Shown: piece after piece, positions 47,444 through 60,787 of the stretch
Layout: each line of letters opens with the position of its first letter
How positions within the stretch are numbered: the first letter of the stretch is position 1
Assembly (NCBI GenBank): GCA_013399015.1
Contig: VWZX01002271.1
Span: forward strand, 1,116,001 to 1,180,000
Reading direction: 5' to 3'
Length of the DNA: 64,000 nucleotides
Source: Galbula dea
Taxonomy: Eukaryota > Chordata > Aves > Piciformes > Galbulidae
Notes under the pieces: generated by a model
Databases searched by the model: none
What the model saw: the letters and a program-made list of their open reading frames with translations, nothing else
Told to the model about the DNA's origin: nothing
Made by a program: the position numbers and the translations under genes

Positions 47444-50400
47444 TAAGTGTTTTAACAGAGATTACAGAGGGAGAATGTGCACACAAAACCACTCCAAGAG
47501 GGGAAGAGTGAGTTCTGCTCCAGTTTTGGAAGAAACAGCTCATTCCCAAAGACAGGGACATCCCTCTAGGAGGGGAACTTTCTGTGTATCACTGAGTTGG
47601 GTTTTAAATACCCTCACCATGCCTTGGGAAAAGAGCTTCTTTACTTAGCTAACTGAGAGCTGTACAATCTAGTCTAAAAGCAAGTCCCTAAGCAACCTGA
47701 GAATTTAGTCACACAAATCCAGTGGCACTTTGGGGCCTCTTATAAACATTAGACATCATTTCTATAGCCACATGCAAGTCATCCACTAAAAGGTGTGACA
47801 AAGCCTTCAGTTACTCTGCAATATGGCACACAGGAGTCTTGGTAAGTCCAACACCACACACAGAACAGCAGCCACAAAACAGTCTTCAAGCATTGTTTTC
47901 TAGGGAGACAGCAGACAAAGAGCTGTTAAATAACAACTCTTACAACAGACCAAACCTTGCACCAGTGTAATTTACCATTATTCCATCTGAGTGAACAGAA
48001 AGCATTGCAGCAGATGTAAGGCTAGCCCATCAAATGTGTCTCCTTCCAACATGTCATAAAACAATGACAACAGTATGATCTGCAGGAAAAGAATCAAGAA
48101 AAAACACCAAAAACAAAAACCCCAAAAGCCCAAACACAAAGCAGCACAGAATGATGAAGTTGTGACCACTCTGCTGAGATAAACAAGGGCACTGTCTACT
48201 TACCCAAGATGCAGCTACATGAATTTGACCTTTCTGTAATAAGTGGTAATTTCAGTGAAAAGAACCTTTCAGTTCACAATAAAAGGGAAATAAGTCATGT
48301 ATCCTGCAGGTGCAGTTGATGATGAGACACTTGGTCCTCATTTAAAGGTCACCCCCAACCCTCTGAAAGGATGATTGCTTTTCCCTTTCTCCACATTTCC
48401 TAGAATGTCATCAGGGCTGACTGGTCCACAGCACCAATACCACAGTTACCTGGCCAAGAAGAACCTCAGCCTTCCCCTCCAGTACTTACACCACCTCCCT
48501 AGGTGTGCCCAAGTTACCAGCAAGAATATAAGAATAACCAGGAAGAATAGTGCAACAAAATTCATCTGCTAATCTGTATTACAGTATTTAAATCACTAGT
48601 TGCACTCCAGTAACACATACAGTAACCAAAGACCTTACTATGGTAGGTGGCCTACATAAAGGTTGGGACATGATTAAAACATGATATAGACAGAAGTTTC
48701 TCTGGTATTGTTTGGTTGGGTTGCAAGTTCTGGTTATTTTTTAAACCACTCCTAAATGCACTCTAGAAATACCCTCATCTGTACCAAAACTGCTTATTCT
48801 CCTGGACATGGCACAAGGAATACTAGCTGCAGCCAATTTTTCTTCATTTCTAAGATTAAAACAATATGTGGACATGAAAAGTGCAGCTTTTCAATCCACT
48901 GTGCTGTTAAATTAGTTCATGGTTGGCCACTGGAGGAAGCAAGTAGCTCACCTGCAGTTTGGGTAAACACAGCTCTCCTACTCCTGCCTTCCTGGGTGAC
49001 TCCTGTGATGAACAAATGTAATGCACTGCCAGCCACATGGTAAGGGAGACATAACCATAGATGAAGAAGCACTTGAAGTTGGGAGGAAAGGTGAAACAAG
49101 AAGTTAGGAGTGCAGACAAGATGCTGTATTTAGGAAATACTGTTAGATGCAACACCTCAAAGCACACATGACAGTTCATAGATGATGTCAGCCAAATACT
49201 GTTCTGAGGAAGATGCCAATTCCTGTGTTGGTTGTGACATAGCTTAACCATGTGACTGCTCTTCTGCTCCTCCAAATTCTGGAAAATAGTAGAGCTAAAT
49301 GGCACTAAACCAAATGAATGCTGAACTAAAAGCAGAGTAGGCTATTTCCACAGCAGTTCAACTGCTTTTCACACAGAACAGTGTTCACTTCCTCACCTTT
49401 GCCTTCTCAGCAATCTGTGATGTCAGCTGTATGCAAAGGATATGCCTCATGGAGGGGAGTGTTAAAGGCAGGACTAATGATGCTCAGTGATAAATTCCTG
49501 AAGAGTTACCTTCCTGCATGGAGACTCCCCAGCTAACACTGGGACCTTCACAGATGCAGGTTTAGATTTCATTTGTACTCCTGAAAAATACCTGCTGAGA
49601 GATCCTTAATAGAGCTGGAGAACTGCCCTGGGGGAACTCCTAATCCATGGGATGCAAGGGCCTGGAAGCATGCAAAGAGCTGTTTGTGCTTTTAATCTAA
49701 CCTGAAGGATTTCTTCAAGCACTTACTCACTCCAGTAAAGCTCTCTCCAGGGAAGAGACTCAAACTGGTACTGAAGACAGATAACAAAAACCTCTGTGAC
49801 CACACAGCACAGCTAAGCTAAAGACTTAGACAAGAAGGCTAGCTGCTCACTCCCTTCACTGAGCTCAGCCAGCTAATGAGTGGGGAAAGCTCCACCACAT
49901 CCCTGAGGAAGCAGCCTCTGGCAGAGAAGAGGCCATGGGCAGCCTGCTGCAAAGGAAGGAAAGCTTTACCACTATCAATGCACCAGCTTATCTCTCTGTT
50001 CAGCTCCTGAGGGCTATTTTCTTCTTCAAAGGAAACACAAAACAAGATCTGCTAGTTGCTACCTGAAGCACACACATCTTTTTCTCCCCATGCTGACTGC
50101 TGGCTTATGTTAACTGCCACCCTCTGCCAAAACCAAACCCCATGGAATGGAAGGATTTTGTGGGGCTCCTCCAGCACCTGGACCTGCCTTACACTGCAGT
50201 GTGGGAGCTAAGCCTAGGGAACCTTCTTCCAACACCTTTATCCAGCCTGTCCCTGCCAACAGTGCTGTTAGCATACATGGAGGTGAGTTGTACAGCCCAC
50301 TGCAGTCTGCTTATTTTATGGGGATGAGCACTGCAAGTACTCAGTGTCACAACAACAATGATGACAGCAGGCTGGAGAGGACTTCAAAACATATTCAAAA

Positions 50401-53400
50401 CATGGCTTTTTCACAGAGCACTGTGGATGTTGCTGACCTTATCAAATAACCCTTGTTCTTCCTCTCCCACACCAGAACCTGCTGTCCATACTCCCCCAGA
50501 CTAGGACAGGGCAAGGAACTTGCCACAGAGCAGAGGACAGCAAATGATGTTCTATCATTTGGGATGGTGGCAATTTCAGCTTCTTCACAAAAAAACAGCA
50601 ATTAATTTGTGTGTATCATCCCAAAAAGCCATGGAAAATTGTTTCTCTTGCTAGGCAAGTAACTCCTGAACCCTCTATCAACCCAGTCACCTGGTTTAGG
50701 AAGGGCTGTTCAGGGGAAAGCACTATTACAAATGTAGTCACCAAAAGCAAGATTCCATCCAGACAGACTTCATATCTTTGAAGCCCTGTACAGGAAATGA
50801 ATTTTAACTTGCTCAGGTACAGCTCAGTTCCAACTCCTTTGTCACTCCCTTCTTTTTCTGCTTTAGAGCCTGCAGGCATCATGATTCCACAGTCTCACTC
50901 CACAGTGCATATTCATGGTCCCAGCTCTGGAGAACTTAGAAAGAAGCTGCAAGGGCCTTCAGAGGAAACCAGTGGCCAAGCTATGACCAGAGATCACAAC
51001 TGCTGATTCACTCCCTGGGCACCCAGGAGGTGATGCCTCCTGCTACCTGGAGCTTGCATCCAGAGTGCTGTGCTTGCAGAAGACCTGCACCTCCTTAGGG
51101 GTACAGAATTAAGCCATTTCTCATGACTCCCAGTTATTTGGGTTGCACTTAACTGTAGAGCATGCAGAAAGCCTGAGAGGTACTTGACAATTTTCATTTC
51201 ATAAAACACCCAAACAGTGCTGCAGAGAGCATGATGATAAAATGAGATCTTGCAGAAATTAATAACTTGGAAAGGTAATTAACTTCTAAGCAACTGGAAT
51301 GCTATAGAAGCTTTTGTTTAGGATTTTTTCACTCCTGAATTTTCTTCCAGAAGGAACATACAGAAAGTTAAGCATTATGTCTGGGAAATAAATTGCATTT
51401 CAAAGTTACAGTGCAACACTAGATATCTTAGTCCTACAGAAGATAGCTTATTAATTGCCCTAAATGCACACACACTCAAATTTGTTCATGCAGTTTGATG
51501 AGGGGAATTGATTTATTAGCACAGTGAAATACCACATTAAATGCACATAATTCATTCTTTCCACTGCTCCTCCCCTCCTAAAAGCATTCTGTTTGACTGC
51601 ATGCCACACTGAATTATTATTCTATAATCACCAAGTGATTTATCTAACTGCTACAGCACATCCAGTTAACATTCATCTATATTCTCACTGTAATTTCACC
51701 TTTATGTTTTGTATTGTCACACCAACAAAGAAAAATCATGGATTTCATTTAAATCAACAGGATAGTTATGGAGCAGCAAGAGAGGATCAGGGACTTTTTT
51801 ATTCTCCTGTGACACATCTTTCTCAACAATGCAAATACAAAATACAACCTCTTTGAAAGCATAAATAGTACAGAATCATCAGCTTGAAAACTTTGTAATA
51901 TATTAAGCAAATATTGCTTGGGAACTAAGAAAAAAAAAACCCACCAGCAAAAAAAGCAACTGAAGTCATTTTTATTACTGTCAAACCATTTCATAAGGGA
52001 AAGGCTGCAGACCATGAGGCTATGTGTGACAAGAACTGGAAGGACTTGTTCCACAATCCATCATGCCTGACCCAGGATTCACTAGAGAGAACTGATTTTT
52101 TCTGCCTCAGCTTCCCCTTTCCTTTTCAGAGCAGCCCAGGCTTCCACCAGCATCAGTTGATGTGCATGTTTAGATGCCTGCATTCCAACAGTTCTTGGGA
52201 GAGATTAAGCAGCAAGATGAAACCCAATTAACACCCAGTGCAACAGCCCCCAGTGCTCATCATCTACAGCCTGGAAAAGCACCACAGTGTTGGCCAAGAC
52301 AAAGCTTTTCACCCCCCTCTGCACCTACCTTGATTTGGGGCTCTCACTGACTGGAAACATGGCTGATGCACAGCACATGTGCCTGGAGATGCCTTGAATC
52401 AGCACAACCCAGGCAGAACAGCAAGCCACTGAAAAGAACCACTCCAGCAAGAATATTCACATGCACTAGGTCACACTAGCACTGAGAAATCCAGAGTAAG
52501 AATCTGAATTGTTTATTTAAAAGGAAGGAAAAGAAAAGATACTTGATCATACTGAATTTTCATTACACCATATTTTATGGGGTACAGAGATGAGCAAAAG
52601 TCAAAGGTTTTGAGAAGAGAGAGGGATTCTGAGGGAAGGGAGGAGAAGGAAAAGCAAGTGTATGATCTCATCCATCATTTGGGATCTCTACTCAACAGAT
52701 CAGGCTGAATGAGACCTGGAAAAAAAACCAGGAGCATCTAGATTCTCAACTCTGACACCTTCAATCAGTCCAATCCTTTGGAACAAATTAAGTCAGAAAA
52801 TGAAGCAAAGATGAAACCCTGTATTAGGTGTGTACATACATCCAGCAAGGATGTATTTATAGCCAAAGGCAGCCACCAAATCACCAAGGTACACACCTCA
52901 AAACCCAGCTATGCAAAGCCAACATTAACTCTCCCAGCAGCAGGAAGCTATACCCTTGCACCAGACCCATCTTGACAGAGGTGCCCCATCACCACATCCA
53001 TCAAAGCAGCAACCAGATGCCTTTGTCACTGCCAGCTAAACCTGACCTCAGCCTGGCTTCAGCTCCATCTTTCAGAGACACAGGGATCAGAGACACCCAG
53101 GATCATGATATACCCACCTGAGCAGCCAGGTAGAAACACTAACTCAACCTGCTGCAGTCAAACCCCTGCCACTGATGACACTAGAAAGCACAAGCTAATA
53201 AAAATGCAAAAGTTACTGGGCCACACTAACCATAAACCAAATCACCCTGTACAGGCAAGGGTCACAGCAACTGCTCAACCCCTGGGCTGGTGAAAGGCAG
53301 CCCAGAAAATCTACCCAGATCCCTTCTCAGCTTCATTCACTCACTCCCTGCAAGCCCTAGAACAGGCAGTCCTGTCTCTGCTGGAGTGAAGCAGCACATC

Positions 53401-54852
53401 AAGCCAAACCACGAACCAAATCTTGCAGCAGAAGTTTGCTAAGCACATTACAGTGCTAATAAATCAATTGGAAACAGTGGCTTCAATCCCTTGAAACTCT
53501 CCATTACATATGTAGTCCATAAAAAACCTGAATGGTGTGAAAACACATTTTCCTTATCTATACAGGGCTTGCCAGAGGTCACTGATGTCAAATGAAGTTT
53601 CTTCCTACAAGGCAGATGGGGAGCAGAGAAGAAATTTGCTGTGCACTTCAAAGGGAAGAAATTCCTCCAGTCTGTGAGGCAGTTCTGAGTCTGCCTTAGC
53701 AATGAGATCCTTTTGAAGAAATACTGTTTCACAGAGATCTGTTTCACTGCAATGCTGTTACACAGCATTCTCTATTAACAAAAGGAGAATAATACACTCA
53801 GGACAGGCTCCCTGCAAAACATTATTCCTCTGGGAGCCAGCAGATGGGCAGGCTATCTCCTCTTTGCAAGTGGCCAGGACTTTGCACCTCTAGAGATGTC
53901 CATCTCTTGAACTGAAACACATCCTGAAACTGAATTTCACTGCAATCCACTGCTCTGCATCAGGAAGCAATCTGCATGCTGAGGTCTGAACTGTTCCCAT
54001 TGTTCTACACTTGTTTACATCTGAGGAGGTGACAGAATGTTAAGGTATGAAAAACTTCTTCACCCCTATGAAAGTCAAGACTCTGTGTGTATTGGCAAAG
54101 AGATTTATGACTCCTATTACCTAATCAATGCTGCCAGAGCAGCACACAGGGAGAGATGAAATGGAGAGCCCTGAGATAGCCAAGAATAGCTCCACCACTG
54201 CTTAACTCACTGCATGTCTTTCTGCCTCAGTTGTCTTATCTGCACAAGAAAGCAAACAAAGTTCATCTATTTCTGCAAAGCACTTGGAGATATTTTGATA
54301 AACTCTTGTTATTCAAGCACAGCATTTTCCCAAGGTCAGGCTTCTCTGCACAGCCAAGGCACACTTCAGTAAGGTGATCTTCCACAACTTCCCTGGGTTT
54401 ACAAGTGTGATTACTAGACATTTCATTCCAGCATCCATTTAATTACAGCAGATTTAGCCAGCTCATTAGCACACAGCAGGAGCCACTTTCACCAGGCAGG
54501 AGCCCCAGGCTCAAGAATGACCCCCAGAAGTCCTGCTTCCCATCTCAGTGAGGGCCAGGTGTGACTCACCAAGGATCTCATGCAGTGTGCCAGCCAAGCT
54601 CACTGCTCAAGGCCACAGCAGACTCACAGGGAAAGCTGTACACTCATTATTTCAAATTCTCAGCCCATAAAGGACTTTAATGTACTTTACAAGCTATAAA
54701 GCATAAATGCACTGAGCTGTAAATGGACAAACTCAGTTTCCTAGCTAAGCAATTAGCAGAGAGTATTAATGTATTTAATTTTTTTTAAAGACAGTAAGAG
54801 CAACCCAGTGCATGGAGGGGAATCCTACCTGGGGTCAGTTGATGTTTATGTA
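47444..54852. other. 7.4 kb with no gene or repeat recognised
   Basis: Unique AT-leaning DNA, very poor in CpG. A strong minus-strand donor (CTTGG|GTAAGT, exon side at 48204) stands alone without a convincing partner. No family-bearing frame, RNA gene or mobile element was recognised. Confidence 0.5.
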
Positions 54853-55959
54853 TGTCCTGGTCTGAGCTGGAACAGAACTAATTCTGTGCAGGGATTGGAC
54901 TTCTCAGCTCAGTCTCTTCTCAGGGAGGCACTTGCTGCAGCTCACAGCATGTTCTCCCACACAGCCTCTGCTGCTAGCAGGGACAACACCTGATGGGGAC
55001 GCCTCCTGCCAAGGCTGGGGCTGCACAAAGCCTCTGCCTTACACTTGCTCCTCTGCACACCAAGGCCACTGCTCCAGCTTGTGTCCCACCTGGGGCTGCA
55101 GGGAGTCAGAGGTGGCAGCTGCAGGGAGGAGGGGACAGGAGAGGTGACCCTGAACTGACCAGCAAGGGATTCCATCCAGGGATGTCATCTTCAGGAGAAA
55201 GCTGAGGGATCAGAAGGGTTAAGTCTTCTCTTCCCTGGCCAATGTCTGAGAGGGACTCTGTCCTTCTGCCTTTGATCCTGATCCATGTGTTCCTGAATCC
55301 TGCTCCTGAATCCAGTTCCCACCTGCTGCTGGAGTCCAGAAGCTGCTGACAGTTGAGGCTGAGTTGACCACCACCCCAATGACAGACACTCCCTATCACC
55401 CCCTCTTTCCCCCCACCCCCACTGAAAGGGGAAAGGGGTAAGAGAGAGAGGGAGAGAGACTTGTGGATTGGAAAATAAAACTACTTTAATAATAATGATA
55501 AATGAAATCTATACCAATATGTACAGAACCCAGTACTGAACCCAAACCCCCTTGATGGTAATTATATCCCCACTGACACTGCAGCAAGGCCTCAGCAGCA
55601 GATGGGAGCCAGGCTCAGGGGCTGGATCCTGGCACTGGATGCAGGAACTTAGGGATCAGGATGGAGGGCAGAACAGACAGCTCTCCATGGATGCTGACCA
55701 CAGAAGTGCAGGAGAAGAAGAAAGTGCTGCCACAGCATCAGTGGTGACAGTGATGCCATTGCCAGCAGGGGTTGGGTTGGATATTGGTCTGTAAACATTT
55801 GTCTATATTTCATTTGATTGTCAGTGTTTCCACTCAGGCTGCTTTAGTTTTCTTTCCCAAGCCATCAGTCTCTCTCCCTTATTCCCTTTGGGAAGCAGAG
55901 GGGCTCAGAGAGAGCATCTGGCACTTGTCTAGTGGCCAGCCCAGCCCTGATCCTTGACA
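54853..55959 (+). mobile_element. ERVL-type LTR, composite with an inverted LTR segment inside
   Basis: The element opens TGTCCTGGTCTGAGC (54853) with CAGAACTAATTCTG and a GGTGACCCTGAACTGACC block, as in the + orientation of the LTR at 9994-10652. At about 55347 the sequence switches to the opposite orientation: 55361-55586 matches 10011-10247 on the same window strand, that is, the U5-side half of a reverse LTR. From about 55,790 sense LTR-end sequence resumes and closes with GGCCAGCCCAGCCCTGATCC and TTGACA (55959). A second LTR inserted antisense into the first explains this. I see no target-site duplication at the outer ends (ATGTA against GCACA) and no clear right end of the inner piece. 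Confidence 0.75.
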
Positions 55960-57374
55960 GCACAGTCCTGAAGTACAAGCAGGATGTCTTAAAACAACTG
56001 TGGAGTGGTCTGAGAATGGTTCAAAAGCAGAAAACAGAAAAGTATGTATGTTTTGTCTCCCCACTGTCAGAGGATGACTGTGCATAGAGTACAAGGGCAA
56101 GCAGAGGAGCTGCATTCATCACTCATACTTCATAAGCATCTCATACTGACAAAAAAACCCAAGTATCTTTACACCTGGTCCTTCCACAGTTCTCCAAGCA
56201 CTTAAGAGCAGACAGTATGCAGTATCAGATTGCTCATGCCTATATATCCTGCCTAAGTGCACTGTAGAACATTTATATTCCACTGGTTTACTACTAAAGC
56301 CCAGAAAACTGCAAGCATCCTAATAAATCAAAGTCTCCCTTTGCATACCAACACTTTTAAAAATGTTTGTAACAAGTCTTTCAGCCACAAATACAAGTCA
56401 CCAAAACCCTAACAGGACAGGGACTTTTTTATCTTCTCTGCTTAGCCAAGACCACCTGGGAAAAAAAAGCCCAGCCCCTTAGTGTCTAGACATGAGTTTC
56501 TGAACTTGCCTAGCCTTAGAACATTGTCACTCTACTGCACTTAATGGGATATTGATTTTTCTACACTTCACTCTCTGCAAATCAATATTCTAATAGATGT
56601 ACAATAGACTGGCAGAAGGATAGGGAGTACATGACCACCAACCTGATGATTATCCAGAAAGCAAGGTCAAATCAAAGGAAAGTTTAAACCTGACATGAGA
56701 AGATGAAGAGCATAAAGAGAAGCCTGTAAGCATGGGACTGAAAAAAACCCCAAGTATCTAAGATGCACTATAGAAAGCAGGTGATCCAACCTAAAGAAAG
56801 CCTGGGTAAGGCAGCTAACAAACTCTCCAGCAAAGAATGACAGACTGAAGTCCCTTTGGACTGTTTGCACTCAATGTCATGATTTGGGCAGTGCTTTAGG
56901 TCTCCTGCAGGAAATATCTCCAGTGTATCACAGGAGACATGCTTCCTTTGAAGTCAAACAGCAAGTTTAAATACCTGAATAGCCTATTCAGAACAAAGGC
57001 TGACAGAAAGCATCTGCAATCTAAAATAAAATACTTAAAAGGAATACTTTATTCTTCTAGAGGTGTGCTCTGTAGGAAATGAGGAAGCTGAAGGGAGCCT
57101 TCAAACAGGCTCTTTTAGCTAAAGGCCTTCTTCTGATCATGTCTTTCTGGTGCAGGCAGAGAACAACTTTTAATGCTGTGGAATTCAGAGCCACCTAGCA
57201 CAGCCCATTAACTCACTGCTCTAACTTCAGGAAGCTTGAGACAGAACACACTCCAGTGGTCCAGACATGCAAAGACCTGGGTCTGAGCATCCCCATACAC
57301 CAGTGCACTGGGAGCTGGACAGCAATCCCACCAAAAACCACCTCCAGCTCAGAAGGCAGAGAAGAAAATAGTAG
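55960..57374. other. No gene recognised
   Basis: Unique sequence. The segment from about 57,230 may be very decayed CR1 continuing into the next feature, but I cannot align it with confidence. Confidence 0.5.
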
Positions 57375-57777
57375 AGGATCCTGCAAAGGGCTACCAAGAT
57401 GGTCAGGAGACTAAGCAATGACCATAAGAGAAGTTTGAGGGACATGTGTTTGTTTACTCCAGTGAGGAGCACACTACTGGGAAATCCAAATAAATGCTGT
57501 GAAGAGTAATTACACAGAGAAAACTCTCAGAAGTGATAAATAAAGGCAAAAATCTGCAGCTTGGGAAGTTCAGGATTGACATTTTGAAGAACACTGCCAC
57601 TGGGAGGCCAGCACAGCCCTGAAAGAGCTACCTGGAAAGGCTGTGAAATCCCAGACCTTGAGAGTTTTCCAGAAGCCACAGCTAAGCCAACTGAGTATTG
57701 CCAACACTCCCAGCTGAGGAAAGGGCTGCACCAGATCCCCAGAGCTCCCTTCCAACTAACAGATGACACTATGAATA
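57375..57777 (+). mobile_element. CR1 LINE, old and diverged
   Basis: Decayed sense copy recognised by CCTGCAAAGGGCTACCAAGA and TGGTCAGGAGACTAAGCAAT near the left, and by CCCCAGAGCTCCCTTCCAAC and ACACTATGAATACAG at the right. It contains many substitutions and small indels; the left boundary is uncertain. Confidence 0.75.
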
Positions 57778-60239
57778 CAGGAAATCACTGTGCTGTGTAG
57801 TAATCACTTGAGACTCTTTCCCTTGCACCACACTGACACGTGAAAGAAATCTCTTGGAAAAAAGCTTCCTTGATCCCAGCACCTTCTGCCTACCAGAAAA
57901 GACAAGCAGCTTGATGTCAAACAACTTCTAGACTAGGACTGTGCCTTGTTTTCTGAGCACAGCTCCCTTCCCTGCAGCCTGCTGAGTCACAGGTTCACAT
58001 ACCCACCCCCAAGCTTCACCACCTCGTTAAAACATCCAAGGATCAGGCAGAAAAACCTCTGTAAAGTGAGCTGAAGACAGCTCTCAGATGAGCTCCCTGT
58101 TCCAGGCACAGTTAACCTCCCAAACCCCAATTATCAGATGGACATTAAGAAAGCTGAGAAACTGCAGGGAACAGCCATAAAAATGATGAATGGCTAGAAA
58201 GTGTTATTTATACAGGAAGAAAACCCAACAGCTAAAAGCATGCAACCTATCAAAGCAAAATGATTCATGTAGCCTCATCCTAGAGGCAGCACAGGGTGCT
58301 GCAAGAGAAACTCCCAGCTGCACCCAATGTGTTGCACAAAAAATTCACAGCTGCCTGACTTCAGCATCACAAAGTTCACAGATAGTTCATTCTTTCAGCC
58401 CCATTTTAAGCTTCCTTTCAACAAGCTGACATAAATTAAAACATGCTTTCAGCAATTCTTCACCCAACCTGGGCATCTCAACAGTTCAATCCACTCAGAG
58501 TTCAATACAATAGAAGACTGAGGAGGAGAAAAACACTGGATTTTCCATGACCTTTCAGCACTTTCCAAAACCCTGTCTCCTGAACATGTGGAGCAACCTG
58601 TTGCTTGTACTACAGATTAAGAACTCATTACTTCTGTCATTTAAAAATGGAAAAGAATTCCACCTGGCACTAGGGATTAGCAGCCAAATTATGTGTGTCT
58701 TGATGTAAAGGTCAATCTGGTAACAACAGAAAGCCCTGAACTACAAAAACCAAAGTGTATTTTAACATCTGCAATCACTCCACATTTCTGCATCTATCTC
58801 CTAAACCTGATCTACTGCCTTCCCCACAAGAGGAAGCACTCACAGGCTGAGAGCATCAACCCCAGGAAGGCAGGGCTCAGAGGCACCCACAGGGAGCAGC
58901 TGTACTGCTGCTTGGGTGGACAAACCCAGAGACAAGCTGTGTGTATTTCAAGCCTTCCACCACTTCATTCCATCCAGCTCTGAAAAGCTGACACTACAGG
59001 GGCATTTCCTTTATATTCACAGCAGCATACACTGATCCAAAGCTTTAAACTGATCAAAGGCTTCCCTAAAATTATACTGGCAGCCAGTCACCTCCAGCAG
59101 TTCCTCCTCCATACAAGAGAGCCTTTTCTTCTAGGCTGAGTGCAATCCTAACCAACCCCATTCATTATCCTCCTCTCAACTCTGCTACCCCCATTAACTG
59201 CCCAACCCACAAACACAGCCTTCATCATCAAAACTCACCTGTACCTCTCCTGGTGGTGCTCAGCTCCTTTTCAGAGGCAGGAGGAAAGGCATGTAACATC
59301 TGAAGAGTCCTTCTATTTCCCGGATGTTGCAGAAAGAAGGATCAGAAAAGTCTTGTCAGTAACCACCACAGGGAAAGAGACACAACCCATTCCTTACTGG
59401 AGGAGCACACACATTATGCTAGAGGGACTTCTCCAAGGAGCTCATTTCTGGATGTGGTAATTATTTTGAAAGGAAAACACATGATTCAAACAAAGGGAAA
59501 GAGGAGGTGAAAAGATATGAGCTTCCTCAACCTTAGATCCCAAAACTAACCCAACAGGCAAACAGAAAAACTAGCAGAACCACCAGCATCCAAAGAGCAC
59601 AAGTTCCTGACTCCTTGTGTCCTAGTCACAGCTCAGTTTGCTGTTCACAAAGAAAAGATGAAGTGAGACTGACTGTGACAGCCCTACTCTTACCACACTG
59701 CACAGAAGCAATTTTGTCATGACTGCTTTAGAACATCATCATATATAGTGCTGGCAATGCCTCTCAGACTAAGGCAGGGCTTGGTTCCATAGGTCTCTAC
59801 CTCCCTTCATCAGGAGGCTGAACCTCCTCTTGCCAGAGTAACCAAGGGGAATCTCAGGACCCTGCTCTGCATTCTTGTAGATACAAAACCTTCCAAGTCT
59901 TTCCCTTCCCAACAGGTGGTGGCTGCTGTCTCACTGCCCAGCTACAGCTAGCAGAACTTCTAGGCCTTTTAAGATCAGAGCACAAGACTTCTGACCTACA
60001 TTACAAACCACCCTAGCAACAGATAGGTAAAGTTAATTAAAAGTGTACACTAGCCAGGAAGAACAAAACAAAATCCACAAGCAAGCAGAACAAAAACAAA
60101 CCAACCCCACTAATACCCTCAAAATAAGCAAAGATTCACAGTTACGTGGAGAATTAAAACAGCTCAGTAGTCTGTAATGAACATTTAAACAGCTCAGGTT
60201 CGAGTACTTCCACACACAGCACACAAAGCCACAGTACAT
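57778..60239. other. No gene recognised
   Basis: Unique sequence leading to the CpG island. A few isolated CpGs appear (for example at 57838, 58026 and 59318). No coding exon or mobile element was recognised. Confidence 0.5.
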
Positions 60240-60270
60240 TTTGGAGAGGGGCCCGCAGTGCCAGTCTCAC

Positions 60271-60470
60271 CGCTTTCCCCCAGCCCCTGGCCAAGGGCAG
60301 CCCCCTCCCGCAGGCGTACGGCCAGGCAGAGCTCCCCTCTCCAGCCAGCCCTTCCACCGCCAGCGGCCCCACACCGCCACGGCCTCGCTGATGGCAGCAG
60401 CAACCCAATATGGCAACTGGGACCCAGCAGCAGGCAGCGCCTCTTCCCGCCCCGCCGCTTAACACTGCGC
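60271..60470 (-). ncRNA. Possible first exon of a transcript divergent from SETMAR
   Basis: On the minus strand the CpG island contains a good donor (AAAGCG|GTGAGA, exon end at 60271), so a transcript starting near 60,470 and running left would have a GC-rich first exon of about 200 bases. I see no ATG on the minus strand inside this exon, so it would be non-coding leader or a lncRNA. The start position is a guess. Divergent transcription from CpG-island promoters is common, but nothing here proves it. Confidence 0.25.
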
Positions 60471-60563
60471 CTGCGCGCCCGCTGTGACTCCCGTTACCCA
60501 ATCAGCTAGCACCTTCGGCCCGGATAGCCAATCACCGCAGGGCCAGGGGGTGGTGCTCGAGCG

Positions 60564-60650
60564 ATGGCGGCCGGGGCTGACCTGAGTGGTGGGCGGGAGG
60601 CAGTGGTCGTGGCGCTTTGGCCGCCTGGGGAGGCCCCGCCGGCCTTTCAG
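60564..60650 (+). CDS. SETMAR: SETMAR exon 1 (start codon, residues 1-29)
   Basis: First coding exon of the SETMAR histone-lysine methyltransferase. The ATG at 60564 has a purine at -3 and G at +4, and an in-frame TAG at 60525-60527 lies upstream, so this is the natural start in this frame. The exon encodes 29 residues ending WPPGEAPPAFQ, closely resembling the mammalian SETMAR segment just before the Y-(S/T)-P-D motif. The donor CAG|GTAGGA at 60650/60651 is in phase 0 and joins exon 2 (63141) without breaking a codon. It sits in the CpG island, 32-66 bases downstream of two CCAAT boxes. If the donor is not used, the frame stays open to a stop ending at 61079 through a repeat-rich intron, so an intron-retained 171-residue product is possible but probably not functional. 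The N-terminal residues MAAGADLSGG are not conserved in any way I recognise. Confidence 0.9.
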
Positions 60651-60787
60651 GTAGGAGTGAGGGCTGCGGCCGCTTCGGGAGCTGGGTGGGGACGGGGAGA
60701 GGGGAGACTGGAGAGAAGGAAGAGGAAGAGGGTAGAGAAGGGACCAGCACGGCCCACGGCGCCTCAGGGAGTCCTTTTGGCAGCGCT

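Noticed and set aside
1..60240. Exons of SUMF1, LRRN1 or CRBN, the expected neighbours by mammalian synteny
   Set aside because: None of the characteristic SUMF1 or CRBN motifs or LRRN1 leucine-rich repeats could be seen in any listed frame; short exons could still be missed.
60154..60501. 115-codon minus-strand frame in the CpG island
   Set aside because: It opens with TTG and no ATG occurs on the minus strand between about 60,271 and 60,480; it is read better as non-coding leader.
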